Notes under the pieces: generated by a model
Database searches by the model: none
Told to the model about the DNA's origin: nothing
Seen by the model: the letters and a program-made list of their open reading frames with translations, nothing else
Part shown: positions 41,722 through 51,035 of the stretch, piece after piece
Position numbering within the stretch: the first letter of the stretch is position 1
Layout of the letters: the number at the start of each line of letters is the position of its first letter
Source: Pseudomonadota bacterium
GTDB taxonomy: Bacteria > Pseudomonadota > Alphaproteobacteria > Dongiales > Dongiaceae
DNA: 64,000 bases
Assembly: GCA_021792365.1 (NCBI GenBank)
Contig: JAJYUT010000002.1
Coordinates: 124,001 to 188,000, forward strand
Direction of reading: 5' to 3'
Program-made: the position numbers and the translations under genes

Positions 41722-42348
41722 ATGACCATGCACGGAATCCATAGGCATTTCGGATCGAGAGTCAGGCTGTTCGCGGCTGTCGTCGCGGCTGCGCTGGCGG
41801 CTGCCTGCACGACGCCCCAGCCCAAGCCCGCCATGGTGCCGCTCGGCCAGACCGGGGAGTTCGGTTATACCGAGCGCGACCTGGGGCAGGACCGCATCGA
41901 GGTCACCTATACCGGCGCCAACATCCGGGTCTCCTCCACCCAGGGGCGCGACGACTCGCGCGTGACCGCGGAGCAGGCGAAGATCCACGACCTCGCCTTG
42001 TGGCGCGCCGCGCAGATCGCCGACCAGCGCGACATGGCGGGCATGAAGATCGAAAACGAAACCCGCGACACCGATGTGGAAGTGACGCGGCAATACGTGC
42101 AGCACGTCGCGCCCTTCGGCTACGGGCATCCCTATTATTGGCGCCGCTACGGCTATTGCTGCGGGCCGAGCTGGTTCTATCACGACCCGTTCTATTACGA
42201 GCCGGTGCGCCGGGCCTATGCGCAGGCGGTCACCACGCTGACCGTGCAACTGCTGAAGCAGCACGATCCCAACGACAAGACGCAGCTCTCCGTGAAGGAC
42301 ACCTTGGCGCGCCTGCAGAGCGCGCGTGCCGGCGCCGTCTATTACTAG
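41722..42348 (+). CDS. CC0125/CC1285-family lipoprotein
   Basis: A 208-residue lipoprotein. Signal and lipobox end in LAAAC, with the lipidated Cys near residue 29. GYTERDLGQDRIEVTYTGANIRVSS is the family core, and a Tyr/Trp/Pro/Cys-rich patch (GHPYYWRRYGYCCGPSWF) sits in the middle. The family is typical of alphaproteobacteria and has no known function. Residues after the lipobox do not include Asp at +2, so outer-membrane sorting is expected. The ATG at 41722 follows a GGAAA; the GTG at 41704 is an alternative. Confidence 0.83.
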   Translation: MTMHGIHRHFGSRVRLFAAVVAAALAAACTTPQPKPAMVPLGQTGEFGYTERDLGQDRIEVTYTGANIRVSSTQGRDDSRVTAEQAKIHDLALWRAAQIADQRDMAGMKIENETRDTDVEVTRQYVQHVAPFGYGHPYYWRRYGYCCGPSWFYHDPFYYEPVRRAYAQAVTTLTVQLLKQHDPNDKTQLSVKDTLARLQSARAGAVYY

Positions 42349-42367
42349 GGCCTATCGCTGCTGGCGC

Positions 42368-42883
42368 TCACATCCCGAGAGGCAGCAGCCAGCTGCGCGG
42401 CTCGATCAGGCTGAGATCGTCGAGGCTGAGGCAATGCGTGACCGTCTTGCCGTCGCCGAGCGGAAACAGCGCCCATTGGAAGACATGTTCGGGCTTGCCT
42501 TGCCACGGCAGCACGGACAGGCCGAAGACTGGCGCGCGCCTCTCCGCCACGCGCTTGTAGAGCAGGCTGTTGAGGGCCATCGAGGCTTCACCCCACCCGG
42601 TCTCGTCGAGCCAGCGATGAGAGAAATCCTCCCCGACGATCCGCACCACTTCTGTTCCCACGACGCGATAGCGCACGCGGAACGGATCGTAGTGCAGCTC
42701 CGTAATGGAGAGGTAGGGCAGCCACTGGACCAGCTCGACCGGGTCGATCTCGTCGCGCCGCGGCATCGCGCGGTCGCCGCGAACCTTGGTCCAATGGCCC
42801 TCCAACCCGGCAATGAGCTTCGATGTGATCTCATGGCGCTCGAGAAAGCAGATCTGGCCTTCGATCCACGCGCGTTCCGGCAT
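42368..42883 (-). CDS. PAS_5-like domain protein
   Basis: A 171-residue single-domain protein. HWTKVRGDRAMPRRDEIDPVELVQWLPYLSI is the characteristic opening of the PAS_5 (DUF1488-unrelated, alphaproteobacterial) family. FRVRYRVVGTEVV and ALFPLGDGKTVTHCLSLDDL follow. There are no transmembrane or output domains, so it may sense a small ligand or act through partners. The start at 42883 (MPERAW) is preferred; upstream residues are shadow sequence. It is divergent from the DUF502 gene. No target is known. Confidence 0.75.
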   Translation of the reverse strand: MPERAWIEGQICFLERHEITSKLIAGLEGHWTKVRGDRAMPRRDEIDPVELVQWLPYLSITELHYDPFRVRYRVVGTEVVRIVGEDFSHRWLDETGWGEASMALNSLLYKRVAERRAPVFGLSVLPWQGKPEHVFQWALFPLGDGKTVTHCLSLDDLSLIEPRSWLLPLGM

Positions 42884-42973
42884 GCTGTCAGTCCTACCGT
42901 CCCGCTGTCGAGTATAGGGGCTTGCGTCCGGGCAGGCAGCCCCCTTGAATAGACCGGACAAGAGGGGCAGACG

Positions 42974-43666
42974 ATGACCGAGAAGAAACCGCGCACGTTC
43001 CGGATGAGCCTCGGCGCGAGGCTCCGCACCTATTTCCTGGCCGGCATCCTGATCACGGCGCCTATCGGCCTGACCGTGTATCTCGCCTGGCTGTTCATCA
43101 CCTTTGTCGACCAGCAGGTGTTCAGCCTTCTCCCGCCGCGCTACAACCCGGAGACCTACCTGCGGTTCTCGATCCCCGGCATCGGATTGCTGGTGGCGCT
43201 GCTCGGCCTGACGCTGATCGGCGCGCTGACCGCGGGGATCATCGGGCGCACCATAAACCAGCTCTTCGAGGGCATCCTCAACCGGCTGCCGGTCATCCGC
43301 TCGCTCTACGGCGCGATCAAGCAGATCATGGAGACGGTGCTCGCCAACAAGTCGACGGCGTTCCGCGAATGCGTCCTGATCGAGTATCCGCGCCGGGGCA
43401 TCTGGACCCTCGGCTTCATTACCGGCCGAACCAGGGGCGAGGTGCAGGAACGGACGGCCGAGGAGGTGATCAACGTTTTCGTGCCGACCACGCCCAACCC
43501 GACTTCCGGATTCCTGCTGTTCGTGCCGGAGAAGGATGTCATCCGCCTCAAGATGCCGATCGAGGATGGGCTCAAGCTGGTGGTCTCCGGCGGCATCGTC
43601 ACGCCGCCAAGCGGTGCGGCGGCCCTGCCAGCCAAGGAGCCGGCTACCCAGACGCCAGGGTCTTGA
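42974..43666 (+). CDS. DUF502 family membrane protein
   Basis: A 230-residue protein with two membrane segments (LRTYFLAGILITAPIGLTVYLAWLF in part, and PGIGLLVALLGLTLIGALTAGI). The conserved DUF502 block follows: LNRLPVIRSLYGAIKQ, then a beta-rich domain with GFITG, VFVPTTPNPTSGFLLFVP and DVIRLKMPIEDGLKLVVSGG. The family is widespread in bacteria and plants; function is not established, with membrane organisation or trafficking proposed. GAGGGG precedes the ATG. Its 3' end overlaps the 3' end of recG by 23 bases. Confidence 0.92.
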   Translation: MTEKKPRTFRMSLGARLRTYFLAGILITAPIGLTVYLAWLFITFVDQQVFSLLPPRYNPETYLRFSIPGIGLLVALLGLTLIGALTAGIIGRTINQLFEGILNRLPVIRSLYGAIKQIMETVLANKSTAFRECVLIEYPRRGIWTLGFITGRTRGEVQERTAEEVINVFVPTTPNPTSGFLLFVPEKDVIRLKMPIEDGLKLVVSGGIVTPPSGAAALPAKEPATQTPGS

Positions 43667-45725
43667 TCGCCGAATCCTGGCGGAACAGATAGAGCAGCAT
43701 CCGCAGAGCCTGGCCGCGATCCGACTTGAGGAGCGGATCGCGCTCCACCAGCAGCCGCGCATCGTCGCGCGCCATGGCGAGCAGATCGCCGTGAACGGCG
43801 AGGTCCGCGTAATGGAACTGCGGCAGGCCGCTCTGGCGCGTGCCGAGCAATTCGCCGCCGCCGCGCAGACGCAGATCCTCCTCCGCGATGCGGAACCCGT
43901 CTTCGGTTTCGCGCAGGATCTGCAGCCGCGCCTTGGCGGTCTCGCCGAGCGGCGCCTGGTAGAGCAGCAGGCAGCTCGACTTGGCGAGCCCGCGGCCGAC
44001 GCGGCCACGCAACTGGTGCAACTGGGCGAGCCCGAAGCGCTCGGCGTGCTCCACCACCATCACCGTCGCTTCCGGCACGTCGACGCCGACCTCGATGACC
44101 GTGGTCGCCACCAGGATGTTGAGATCGCCGGCAGCGAAGGCGTTCATCGCCGCGTCGCGCTCGGCGGCCTTCTGCTTGCCATGCACCAGCCCGACGCGGT
44201 CGCCGAACATCTGGCGCAGCATGCGATGGCGCTCGGTCGCAGCGGCGAGGTCTACCACCTCGGATTCATCCACCAGCGGGCAGACCCAGTAGATCCGCGC
44301 GCCTTGCGCGATGGCGCGCTTCAAGGCGTCCGCCACCTCGTGAAGGCGCTCCAGAGGCACGGTGCGGGTGTCGATCGGCTGGCGGCCCGCCGGCTTCTCG
44401 GTCAGGCGGGACACGTCGATGTCGCCATACGCCGTCATCATCAGGGTACGCGGGATGGGCGTGGCCGTCATCACCAGCAGATCGACCCCGGCGCCCTTGT
44501 CGGCCAGCGCCATGCGCTGCTCGACACCGAAGCGATGCTGCTCGTCCACGATGGCGAGGCGCAGATCGGCGAAGGCCACATCCTCCTGCATCAGCGCATG
44601 GGTGCCGACGGCCAGCTTCAATTCCCCGGACGCCAGGCCGCCCACGATCGCATCCCGCGCCTTGCCCTTGTCGCGGCCGGTCAGCAGCGCGATCTCCAGG
44701 CCGATTGCCTTGCACAACGGCTCCAGCGTCGCGAAATGCTGGCGGGCAAGGATATCGGTGGGGGCGAGCAGGGCGGCCTGGCCGCCGGCCTCCACCGCGT
44801 TGGCCATTGCCAGCAGCGCCACGACGGTCTTGCCGCTGCCGACATCGCCCTGCAACAGGCGCAGCATGCGCGTTGGCGCGGCCATGTCGGCGACGATCTC
44901 CGACACCGCCTGCTCCTGCGAGCGCGTGAGCGTGTAGGGCAGCGTGCAGATGATCCGCCGGCGCAGCGCGCCGTCGCCCCTGTTCGGCCGGCCCGCCTTG
45001 CGCTTGTTCCGGAGGCGCACCAGAGCGAGGGCAAGCTGGTTGCTCAGCAGCTCGTCATAGGCGAGCCGCATGCGCGCCGGCGCCAGGGCAGAGAGATCGC
45101 CCTCGCTCTCTGGATGGTGTGCCGCCAACAGAGAGTCGCGCCAGCCGGTCCAATGCCGCTGACACATGATGGCGGGGTCGATCCACTCCGGCAGCCGGGG
45201 CAGGCGCTCGAGCGCCGCATCGATCGCCTTGCGCAGCACCTTGGGCGCGAGCCCCGCCGTCATCGGATAGACCGGCTCCATGATCTGGATCTGCGCGATC
45301 TCCTCGGCCGGCACGACATGGTCGGGATGGACCATGTTGAGCTCGCCGCCGAACCGGTCGATACGGCCGCTGACCGCCCGCATCTGGCCGAGCGGAAGCA
45401 TGCGCAACAAGTAGTCCTCGCGGGCATTGAAGAAGACGAGATCGATGAACCCGGTCGGGTCGGAGCAGCGCACCTTGTAGGGGTGCCGTGGATTGTGCGC
45501 CTTCAGGTGCCGCTCGACGCGTACGATGATGGTCGCGATCAGGCCGCTTTCGGCGGTGGACAGGTGCGGCTGGTGGCGCCGGTCGATCAGCCCGCTGGGC
45601 AGGTGCCCGGCGAGATCGACCACCAGCGGTCCCGCGAGCTTTTCCACCAGCTTTGCGAGCCGTTGACCGATGCCCGGCAAACTGGTTATTGGCGCGAACA
45701 AGGGATTGAGGATGTTGGGTCGCAC
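43644..45725 (-). CDS. recG: ATP-dependent DNA helicase RecG
   Basis: A 693-residue superfamily 2 helicase. The N-terminal wedge domain opens with LPGIGQRLAKLVEKL and an OB fold. Motif I is GDVGSGKTVVALLA, motif II is DEQHRFGV, motif III TATPIPRTLMM, and motif VI QLRGRVGRG. It remodels stalled forks and Holliday junctions. The start is GTG at 45725. It is divergent from sdhE with 76 bases between. The length and motifs are normal for the family. Confidence 0.97.
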   Translation of the reverse strand: MRPNILNPLFAPITSLPGIGQRLAKLVEKLAGPLVVDLAGHLPSGLIDRRHQPHLSTAESGLIATIIVRVERHLKAHNPRHPYKVRCSDPTGFIDLVFFNAREDYLLRMLPLGQMRAVSGRIDRFGGELNMVHPDHVVPAEEIAQIQIMEPVYPMTAGLAPKVLRKAIDAALERLPRLPEWIDPAIMCQRHWTGWRDSLLAAHHPESEGDLSALAPARMRLAYDELLSNQLALALVRLRNKRKAGRPNRGDGALRRRIICTLPYTLTRSQEQAVSEIVADMAAPTRMLRLLQGDVGSGKTVVALLAMANAVEAGGQAALLAPTDILARQHFATLEPLCKAIGLEIALLTGRDKGKARDAIVGGLASGELKLAVGTHALMQEDVAFADLRLAIVDEQHRFGVEQRMALADKGAGVDLLVMTATPIPRTLMMTAYGDIDVSRLTEKPAGRQPIDTRTVPLERLHEVADALKRAIAQGARIYWVCPLVDESEVVDLAAATERHRMLRQMFGDRVGLVHGKQKAAERDAAMNAFAAGDLNILVATTVIEVGVDVPEATVMVVEHAERFGLAQLHQLRGRVGRGLAKSSCLLLYQAPLGETAKARLQILRETEDGFRIAEEDLRLRGGGELLGTRQSGLPQFHYADLAVHGDLLAMARDDARLLVERDPLLKSDRGQALRMLLYLFRQDSAIKTLASG

Positions 45726-45801
45726 CGTCTCGGACTCGGGTTTGGCGATGAGCTGGGGCGGTCAAGCTAGCGCGCCGCACCGTGGCGGGGAAGGGCGGCG
45801 G

Positions 45802-46089
45802 ATGAAGGCAGGAATGACGTCGCCGGATCAGATGGAGAGCGAGCGGAAGCGGCTGAGATTCCGCTCCTGGCACCGGGGCACGCGGGAGATGGACCTGCTG
45901 CTCGGACGGTTCGCGGACAGCCATCTGGACGCTTTCGACGGCGGCACCTTGCGTGCCTATGCCGCGTTGCTGGAGCAACCCGACCCGGATATATACGACT
46001 GGATCTGCGGCCGGGGCGAATGCCCCGAGCGCGAATTGCACCCGATCATCGCGGCGCTGACGGAATTTCATAGCAGTACTTCATCGTGA
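45802..46089 (+). CDS. sdhE: Succinate dehydrogenase assembly factor (FAD assembly)
   Basis: A 95-residue SdhE/YgfY/Sdh5 protein. KRLRFRSWHRGTREMDLLLGRF holds the RGxxE motif that promotes covalent FAD attachment to SdhA. DIYDWICGRGECPE follows. A poor choice between ATG 45802 and ATG 45814 remains; the first has GAAGGGCGG upstream. Its stop overlaps the GTG of mfd by four bases, so mfd translation is coupled to it. Placement between recG and mfd is common in alphaproteobacteria. Confidence 0.93.
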   Translation: MKAGMTSPDQMESERKRLRFRSWHRGTREMDLLLGRFADSHLDAFDGGTLRAYAALLEQPDPDIYDWICGRGECPERELHPIIAALTEFHSSTSS

Positions 46090-49000
46090 GCGACCTGCCC
46101 TTCGTCATTCCAGCACCCGGCCGGCATCAGGTCGGCGGCGCGCCCGATGGAGCCGATGCGCTGCTGATCGCGCGGCTCGCCGCCATCGCGCCCGGCGGTC
46201 TGCTCCATGTCGCCCAGGACGACCTGCGCATGTCGCGCACAATCGAGATGCTGGGCTTCATGGCGCCGGACCTGACGGTCATTGCATTCCCCGCCTGGGA
46301 CTGCCTGCCATACGACCGCGCGTCGCCGCACCGCGACATCCTGGCGCGCCGCATCGACGCGCTGAGCCGCCTCGCCGCGATGGACGAGGGCGCGCGCGCC
46401 AAGCTGGTGGTGGTGACGACGGTCGCGGCGATCCTGCAGCGGGTGCCCGCCCCGGCGGAGTTCAAGCGCGCGGGCCTGGAGCTGAGGCGCGGCGAGCGGC
46501 TCGACCAGGGCAAGCTGGTCGAGTACCTGGTCGGCAAGGGCTATGCGCGCAGCGGCACCGTGGGCGAAGCCGGCGAGTTCGCGGTGCGCGGGGGGATCGT
46601 CGATCTGTTTCCCCCCGGCACCAACATGCCGATTCGCGTCGACTTCTTCGGGGACGAGATCGAGGATCTGCGGCTATTCGATCCGCTGTCGCAGCGCAGC
46701 CTCGGCAAGATCGACGCCTTCGCGCTGAAGCCGATCAACGAGATCGAGCTGACGCCCGACGCGGTCGAGCGGTTCCGCACCAACTACCGCAGCGAGCTCG
46801 GCACCTCCGGCGCCGACGATCCGCTCTACGAGGCGATCAGCGCCGGCCGGCAGTTTCCCGGCATGGAGCACTGGCTGCCCTTGTTCGGGACCGAGCTGGT
46901 GCCCTTCGAGTCCTACATGCCCCGTGCGATCGTCACGCTCGACCACCAGATCGAGGAGGCGATCAAGGCGCGCCTGGAGATGATCCAGGATTTCTACCAG
47001 GCGCGGCGCGATCTGCAGAGTGCGGAGCGGGAGAGCGGCGCGCCGGTCTACCGCCCGCTGCCCGTCGGGCGGCTCTATCTCGGCGAGAATGCCTGGCGCG
47101 AGTTCACCGAACAGCGCGTCACGCTCGCGCTGCACCCGTTCCAGGCGCCGAGCGAAGGCGGATGGCTGAACGGGTTCGGCCGGTTCGGCAAGAGTTTCGC
47201 GGAGGCACGCGCTGATCCGGATGTGAACCTCTACGAGGCGGTCGCGAGCTTCACCCGGACCGAGCAGCAGCAGGGCCGGCGTGTCCTGCTTGCGGCGGCT
47301 TCGGCCGGCGCGCTGGAGCGCATCGGGCACTTGCTGTCCGAGCACGGCGTGACCCAACAGGCGGTGGTGGAGAACTGGGAGGATCTGCGCGCGCTGCCCA
47401 CCACGACCCTGGGCCGCGCGGTCCTGTCGTTGCCGAGCGGATTCGTCGCGAATGGCGTCACAGTCCTGACCGAGCAGGACATTCTTGGCGACCGCCTGAT
47501 CCGCACCGTTGCACGCAAGAAGAAGGCGGATGCCTTCCTGACGGAGCTCGCCAACTTTCATGCCGGCGATTACGTCGTGCACATCGATCACGGCATCGGC
47601 CGCTACGAGGGCCTGGTGACTCTGGATGTCGGTGGCGCGCCGCATGACTGCTTGCGGGTGATCTATGACGGTGGCGACAAGCTGTTCGTGCCGGTGGAGA
47701 ACATCGACGTGCTCAGCCGCTATGGCGGCGAGGAAACGATCGTCGCCCTCGACAGGCTGGGCGGCGCCGCCTGGCAGGCGCGCAAGGCGCGGGTCAAGCA
47801 GCGCATCCGCGACATTGCCGAGCAGTTGATGAAGACCGCCGCCTTGCGCCAGGTCAAGTCGGCGGACGCGCTGCAGCCCGCCGAGGGATTGTTCGATGAG
47901 TTCTGCGCCCGCTTCCCCTATGCCGAGACCGAGGACCAGCAGCGCGCCATTGCCGAGGTGATCTCCGATCTCGGCAACGGCAGGCCGATGGACCGGCTGG
48001 TGTGCGGCGACGTGGGCTTCGGCAAGACCGAGGTGGCGTTGCGCGCCGCCTTTGTCGCCGCCATGTCGGGCAAGCAGGTGGCGGTCGTCACGCCGACGAC
48101 CCTGCTGTGCCGGCAGCATTTCAAGACTTTCGCCGAGCGCTTCCAGGGCTTCCCCGTCATCATCCGCCAGATGTCCCGCCTGGTCACCACGAAGGAAATG
48201 GCGGAGACCAAGGACATGCTGAAGGCGGGCCGGGTGGACATCGTCATCGGCACGCACGCCCTGCTCGCGAAGGGGATCGAGTTCGCGAAGCTCGGCCTGC
48301 TGATCGTCGACGAGGAGCAGCATTTCGGCGTGGTGCAGAAGGAGCGCCTGAAGGAGATGCGCGGCGACGTGCATGTCCTGACGCTGACCGCGACGCCGAT
48401 CCCGCGCACCTTGCAGCTCGCTTTGTCGAACATCCGCGAGATGAGTCTCATCACCACGCCGCCGGTCGACCGGCTGGCGGTTCGCACCTTCGTGCTGCCT
48501 TACGATCCGGTGATCGTACGCGAAGCCATCATGCGCGAGCATTTCCGCGGCGGGCAGATCTTCTATGTCTGCCCGCGGATCGAGGACCTCGACACCGTGG
48601 CGGCGCGCCTGCGCAGCCTGGTGCCGGAGATCAAGTTCGTGACGGCGCATGGCCGCATGTCACCCACGCAGCTCGAGAAGGCGATGAATGCCTTCTACGA
48701 CGGCAGCTACGAGATGCTGCTCGCGACCAACATCATCGAATCCGGTCTCGACATCCCGACCGCCAACACCATGGTCATCCACCGCGCCGACATGTTCGGC
48801 CTGGCGCAGCTCTACCAATTGCGTGGCCGCATCGGCCGGTCGAAGCTGCGCGGCTATGCGTATCTCACCACCCCGCCGGGCAAGGCGCTGACCGAGACCG
48901 CGCAACGCAGGCTCGAGGTCATGCAGACCCTGGACCAGCTTGGCGCGGGCTTCACCCTGGCGAGCCACGATCTCGACATCCGCGGTGCCGGCAACCTGCT

Positions 49001-49559
49001 GGGCGACGAGCAATCCGGCCATGTGCGCGAGGTCGGCGTCGAGCTCTACCAGCACCTGCTGGAAGAAGCCGTGCGTGAGGCGCGCGGGGCGGAGAAGCTG
49101 GCGGCGCAGGACTGGACGCCGCAGATCAATATCGGCATGGCCGTGCTGATCCCGGAGACCTATGTGGCGGATCTAAACGTGCGGCTCGGCCTCTATCGGC
49201 GCCTGGCTGATCTCGCCACCGGGCAGGAGATCGAGGCCTTTGCCGCGGAGCTGATCGATCGGTTCGGGCCGCTGCCGGTAGAGGCGGAGAACCTGCTGCA
49301 GGTGGTCGCGCTCAAGCAGCTCTGCCGCTCCTCTGGCGTCGAGCGGCTGGAGATCGGGCCGAAGGGCGCCACCGTGGCGTTCAAGGACAACCGGTTCGCA
49401 CGCCCCGAGAAGCTGGTGGAGTTCATCACCAAGCGCCAGGCCATCGTGACGCTGCGGCCCGATCATCGCCTCGTCTACCGGCAGAACTGGGCGGACACCA
49501 AGGCGCGGATGAGCGGCGTCAAGAAGCTGATGCAGAGCCTCGCGACGATGGCGGCCTAG
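46086..49559 (+). CDS. mfd: Transcription-repair coupling factor Mfd
   Basis: A 1157-residue protein. The N-terminal UvrB-like module contains FPAWDCLPYDRASP. The RNA polymerase interaction domain has GDYVVHIDHGIGRYEGL near residue 500. The RecG-like helicase has GDVGFGKTEVALRAAF, DEEQHFGV and TATPIPRTLQL, and a C-terminal TRCF domain follows LRGRIGRS. It removes RNA polymerase stalled at lesions and recruits UvrA. The start is GTG at 46086 inside the sdhE stop. Full length, nothing missing. Confidence 0.97.
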   Translation: MSDLPFVIPAPGRHQVGGAPDGADALLIARLAAIAPGGLLHVAQDDLRMSRTIEMLGFMAPDLTVIAFPAWDCLPYDRASPHRDILARRIDALSRLAAMDEGARAKLVVVTTVAAILQRVPAPAEFKRAGLELRRGERLDQGKLVEYLVGKGYARSGTVGEAGEFAVRGGIVDLFPPGTNMPIRVDFFGDEIEDLRLFDPLSQRSLGKIDAFALKPINEIELTPDAVERFRTNYRSELGTSGADDPLYEAISAGRQFPGMEHWLPLFGTELVPFESYMPRAIVTLDHQIEEAIKARLEMIQDFYQARRDLQSAERESGAPVYRPLPVGRLYLGENAWREFTEQRVTLALHPFQAPSEGGWLNGFGRFGKSFAEARADPDVNLYEAVASFTRTEQQQGRRVLLAAASAGALERIGHLLSEHGVTQQAVVENWEDLRALPTTTLGRAVLSLPSGFVANGVTVLTEQDILGDRLIRTVARKKKADAFLTELANFHAGDYVVHIDHGIGRYEGLVTLDVGGAPHDCLRVIYDGGDKLFVPVENIDVLSRYGGEETIVALDRLGGAAWQARKARVKQRIRDIAEQLMKTAALRQVKSADALQPAEGLFDEFCARFPYAETEDQQRAIAEVISDLGNGRPMDRLVCGDVGFGKTEVALRAAFVAAMSGKQVAVVTPTTLLCRQHFKTFAERFQGFPVIIRQMSRLVTTKEMAETKDMLKAGRVDIVIGTHALLAKGIEFAKLGLLIVDEEQHFGVVQKERLKEMRGDVHVLTLTATPIPRTLQLALSNIREMSLITTPPVDRLAVRTFVLPYDPVIVREAIMREHFRGGQIFYVCPRIEDLDTVAARLRSLVPEIKFVTAHGRMSPTQLEKAMNAFYDGSYEMLLATNIIESGLDIPTANTMVIHRADMFGLAQLYQLRGRIGRSKLRGYAYLTTPPGKALTETAQRRLEVMQTLDQLGAGFTLASHDLDIRGAGNLLGDEQSGHVREVGVELYQHLLEEAVREARGAEKLAAQDWTPQINIGMAVLIPETYVADLNVRLGLYRRLADLATGQEIEAFAAELIDRFGPLPVEAENLLQVVALKQLCRSSGVERLEIGPKGATVAFKDNRFARPEKLVEFITKRQAIVTLRPDHRLVYRQNWADTKARMSGVKKLMQSLATMAA

Positions 49560-50371
49560 AGCGCCAGCTCGCGGAACTCATCGCCCGCTTCCGACAGGAA
49601 CCGCCTGCGCCACTCGATGCTGCGATCGTCGCGCTGGATCAGGAGCGTGATCCGGTTCGGATCGATCGCAACAGGCGGCACGAGCCCCATCAGCGACGCG
49701 ATCCGGTCGAGGACGTGTAGCGGGTCTTGCAGCACCTCCTCATAGGTGACGGTGAGGGGCTGGTGTCCCAGCCGCGCCATGACCGCATCCCAGATCGATT
49801 CCTCTTCGCGCACCGAGCGCAGGCAGCGGCGGATGAAGTCGGTGCTGTAGACCGGCTCCGCCCGCTTCCGGTCGAAGGCCGTGAACTGCTGGCTCTGCCG
49901 GGCCCGCGCCAGCGAGATGGCCTGGCCGAGCAGATCCTCCCGCCGAATCCTCACGAAGGACAGGTTGGGGAGAGCGCGGAAGGGATCGACCGCGCCGTCG
50001 AGGCTTGCCAGTTGTGGGCTGGTGACCTTCACCCCGTAGACGCCGTTCCTGGTCGCGCCCTCGGTCCTGATGATGGCAATCTGCAGCCGCCGGTCGGCCG
50101 GGTAACCCGGGTGGGTCCGTTTGCGCCGGCCGCGGGTATTGAAATACTCGAACGGATTGCCGAGCACATGCGTGCTGGCAAGAAGCTGGCAGAGATAGCT
50201 ACTGCCGGTCCGCGACGATGCGCAGATCATGTAGCCGCGCTCGGCCGGCTTCCGCAGCAGGATACCGAGACGAAGGCGGATGCCGCCGCGCCAAGCCCGC
50301 GCGGCCTTGCGTACACGGCCAAGCGCCCGAAACCGGCGCCGAGATTTCCCAGGGCCGGACCGCGCGCTCAT
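49556..50371 (-). CDS. Stf0-like sulfotransferase
   Basis: A 271-residue protein. YMICASSRTGSSYLCQLLASTHVLGNPFEYF near residues 47-77 is the PAPS 5'-phosphosulfate loop and the F-E-Y-F block of the Stf0 family, whose founder sulfates trehalose in mycobacteria. VYGVKVTSPQL, FVRIRREDLLGQAISLARA and a C-terminal VTYEEVLQDP match the 3'-phosphate site and fold end. The acceptor is unknown; a sulfated glycolipid or sugar is likely for the family. The N-terminal roughly 45 basic residues may be an extension. It overlaps the mfd stop by four bases, convergent with it. Confidence 0.83.
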   Translation of the reverse strand: MSARSGPGKSRRRFRALGRVRKAARAWRGGIRLRLGILLRKPAERGYMICASSRTGSSYLCQLLASTHVLGNPFEYFNTRGRRKRTHPGYPADRRLQIAIIRTEGATRNGVYGVKVTSPQLASLDGAVDPFRALPNLSFVRIRREDLLGQAISLARARQSQQFTAFDRKRAEPVYSTDFIRRCLRSVREEESIWDAVMARLGHQPLTVTYEEVLQDPLHVLDRIASLMGLVPPVAIDPNRITLLIQRDDRSIEWRRRFLSEAGDEFRELAL

Positions 50372-50378
50372 CCCCGCG

Positions 50379-51026
50379 TCACGCGACGCCCTTCTGCGCG
50401 TCTTCCTCGCGCGCGAGGTCGAGCATGTTGAGCAGCGCCTCCGGCTCCTGCGCGCCGGACAGGCCGAAACGGCCGTTGAAAATGAAGAACGGCACGCCGT
50501 TGATGCCGATGCGCCGCGACTGCAGGTCCTCCGTCATCGCGGAGTCGAGCCGACCGCCTTCTACCAGCGCGTCGTCGATCGCCGCAGCGGACAGACCGGC
50601 TTCGTGTCCAAGCTCGGCCAGGATGTCCGGCTCGCCGATGTCGCGCCCTTCGGTGAAATAGGCGTTGAAGATGAGCTCCAGCAGCCCCGGCTGCTTGTCC
50701 TCTTCCGCGGCGGCGTAGAGCAGGCGATGGGAGCGCACCGTGTTGGGCGTGCGCACGATCCGGTCGAAATCGAACTTGATGCCTTCCTGCGCGCCGACCC
50801 GCGAGACCGCCTCATAGAGGCGCTGCGCGCGATCCAGACTGCCGAACTTGGCGATCATGTATTGACGCCGGTCCATGCCGGAGCTGGGCAGGCCGGGATT
50901 GAGCTGGAACGCCCGCCAGCGGCGGACGAGGCCCGGCTGCGGCCGCAGGCGCAGGGCGCGCTCCAGCCGGCGCTTGCCGATGTAGCACCACGGGCAGACC
51001 GTATCGGAGAAAATCTCCAGCAGCAT
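50379..51026 (-). CDS. DsbA-family oxidoreductase, FrnE-like
   Basis: A 215-residue thioredoxin-fold protein. IFSDTVCPWCYIGKRRLERAL carries the C-P-W-C active site at residues 12-15. INGVPFFIFNGRFGLSGAQ gives the cis-Pro loop and the substrate-side motif of FrnE/2-hydroxychromene-2-carboxylate isomerase-like proteins. There is no signal peptide, so it works in the cytoplasm, perhaps in disulfide exchange under oxidative stress. It lies seven bases before the sulfotransferase and nine bases after the antiporter gene on the same strand, forming a three-gene unit. Confidence 0.9.
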   Translation of the reverse strand: MLLEIFSDTVCPWCYIGKRRLERALRLRPQPGLVRRWRAFQLNPGLPSSGMDRRQYMIAKFGSLDRAQRLYEAVSRVGAQEGIKFDFDRIVRTPNTVRSHRLLYAAAEEDKQPGLLELIFNAYFTEGRDIGEPDILAELGHEAGLSAAAIDDALVEGGRLDSAMTEDLQSRRIGINGVPFFIFNGRFGLSGAQEPEALLNMLDLAREEDAQKGVA

Positions 51027-51035
51027 GGGCGGAGT

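Noticed and set aside
46674-48650. Open frame of 658 residues antisense to mfd
   Set aside because: Shadow of a GC-rich coding region; the sense frame carries all helicase motifs.
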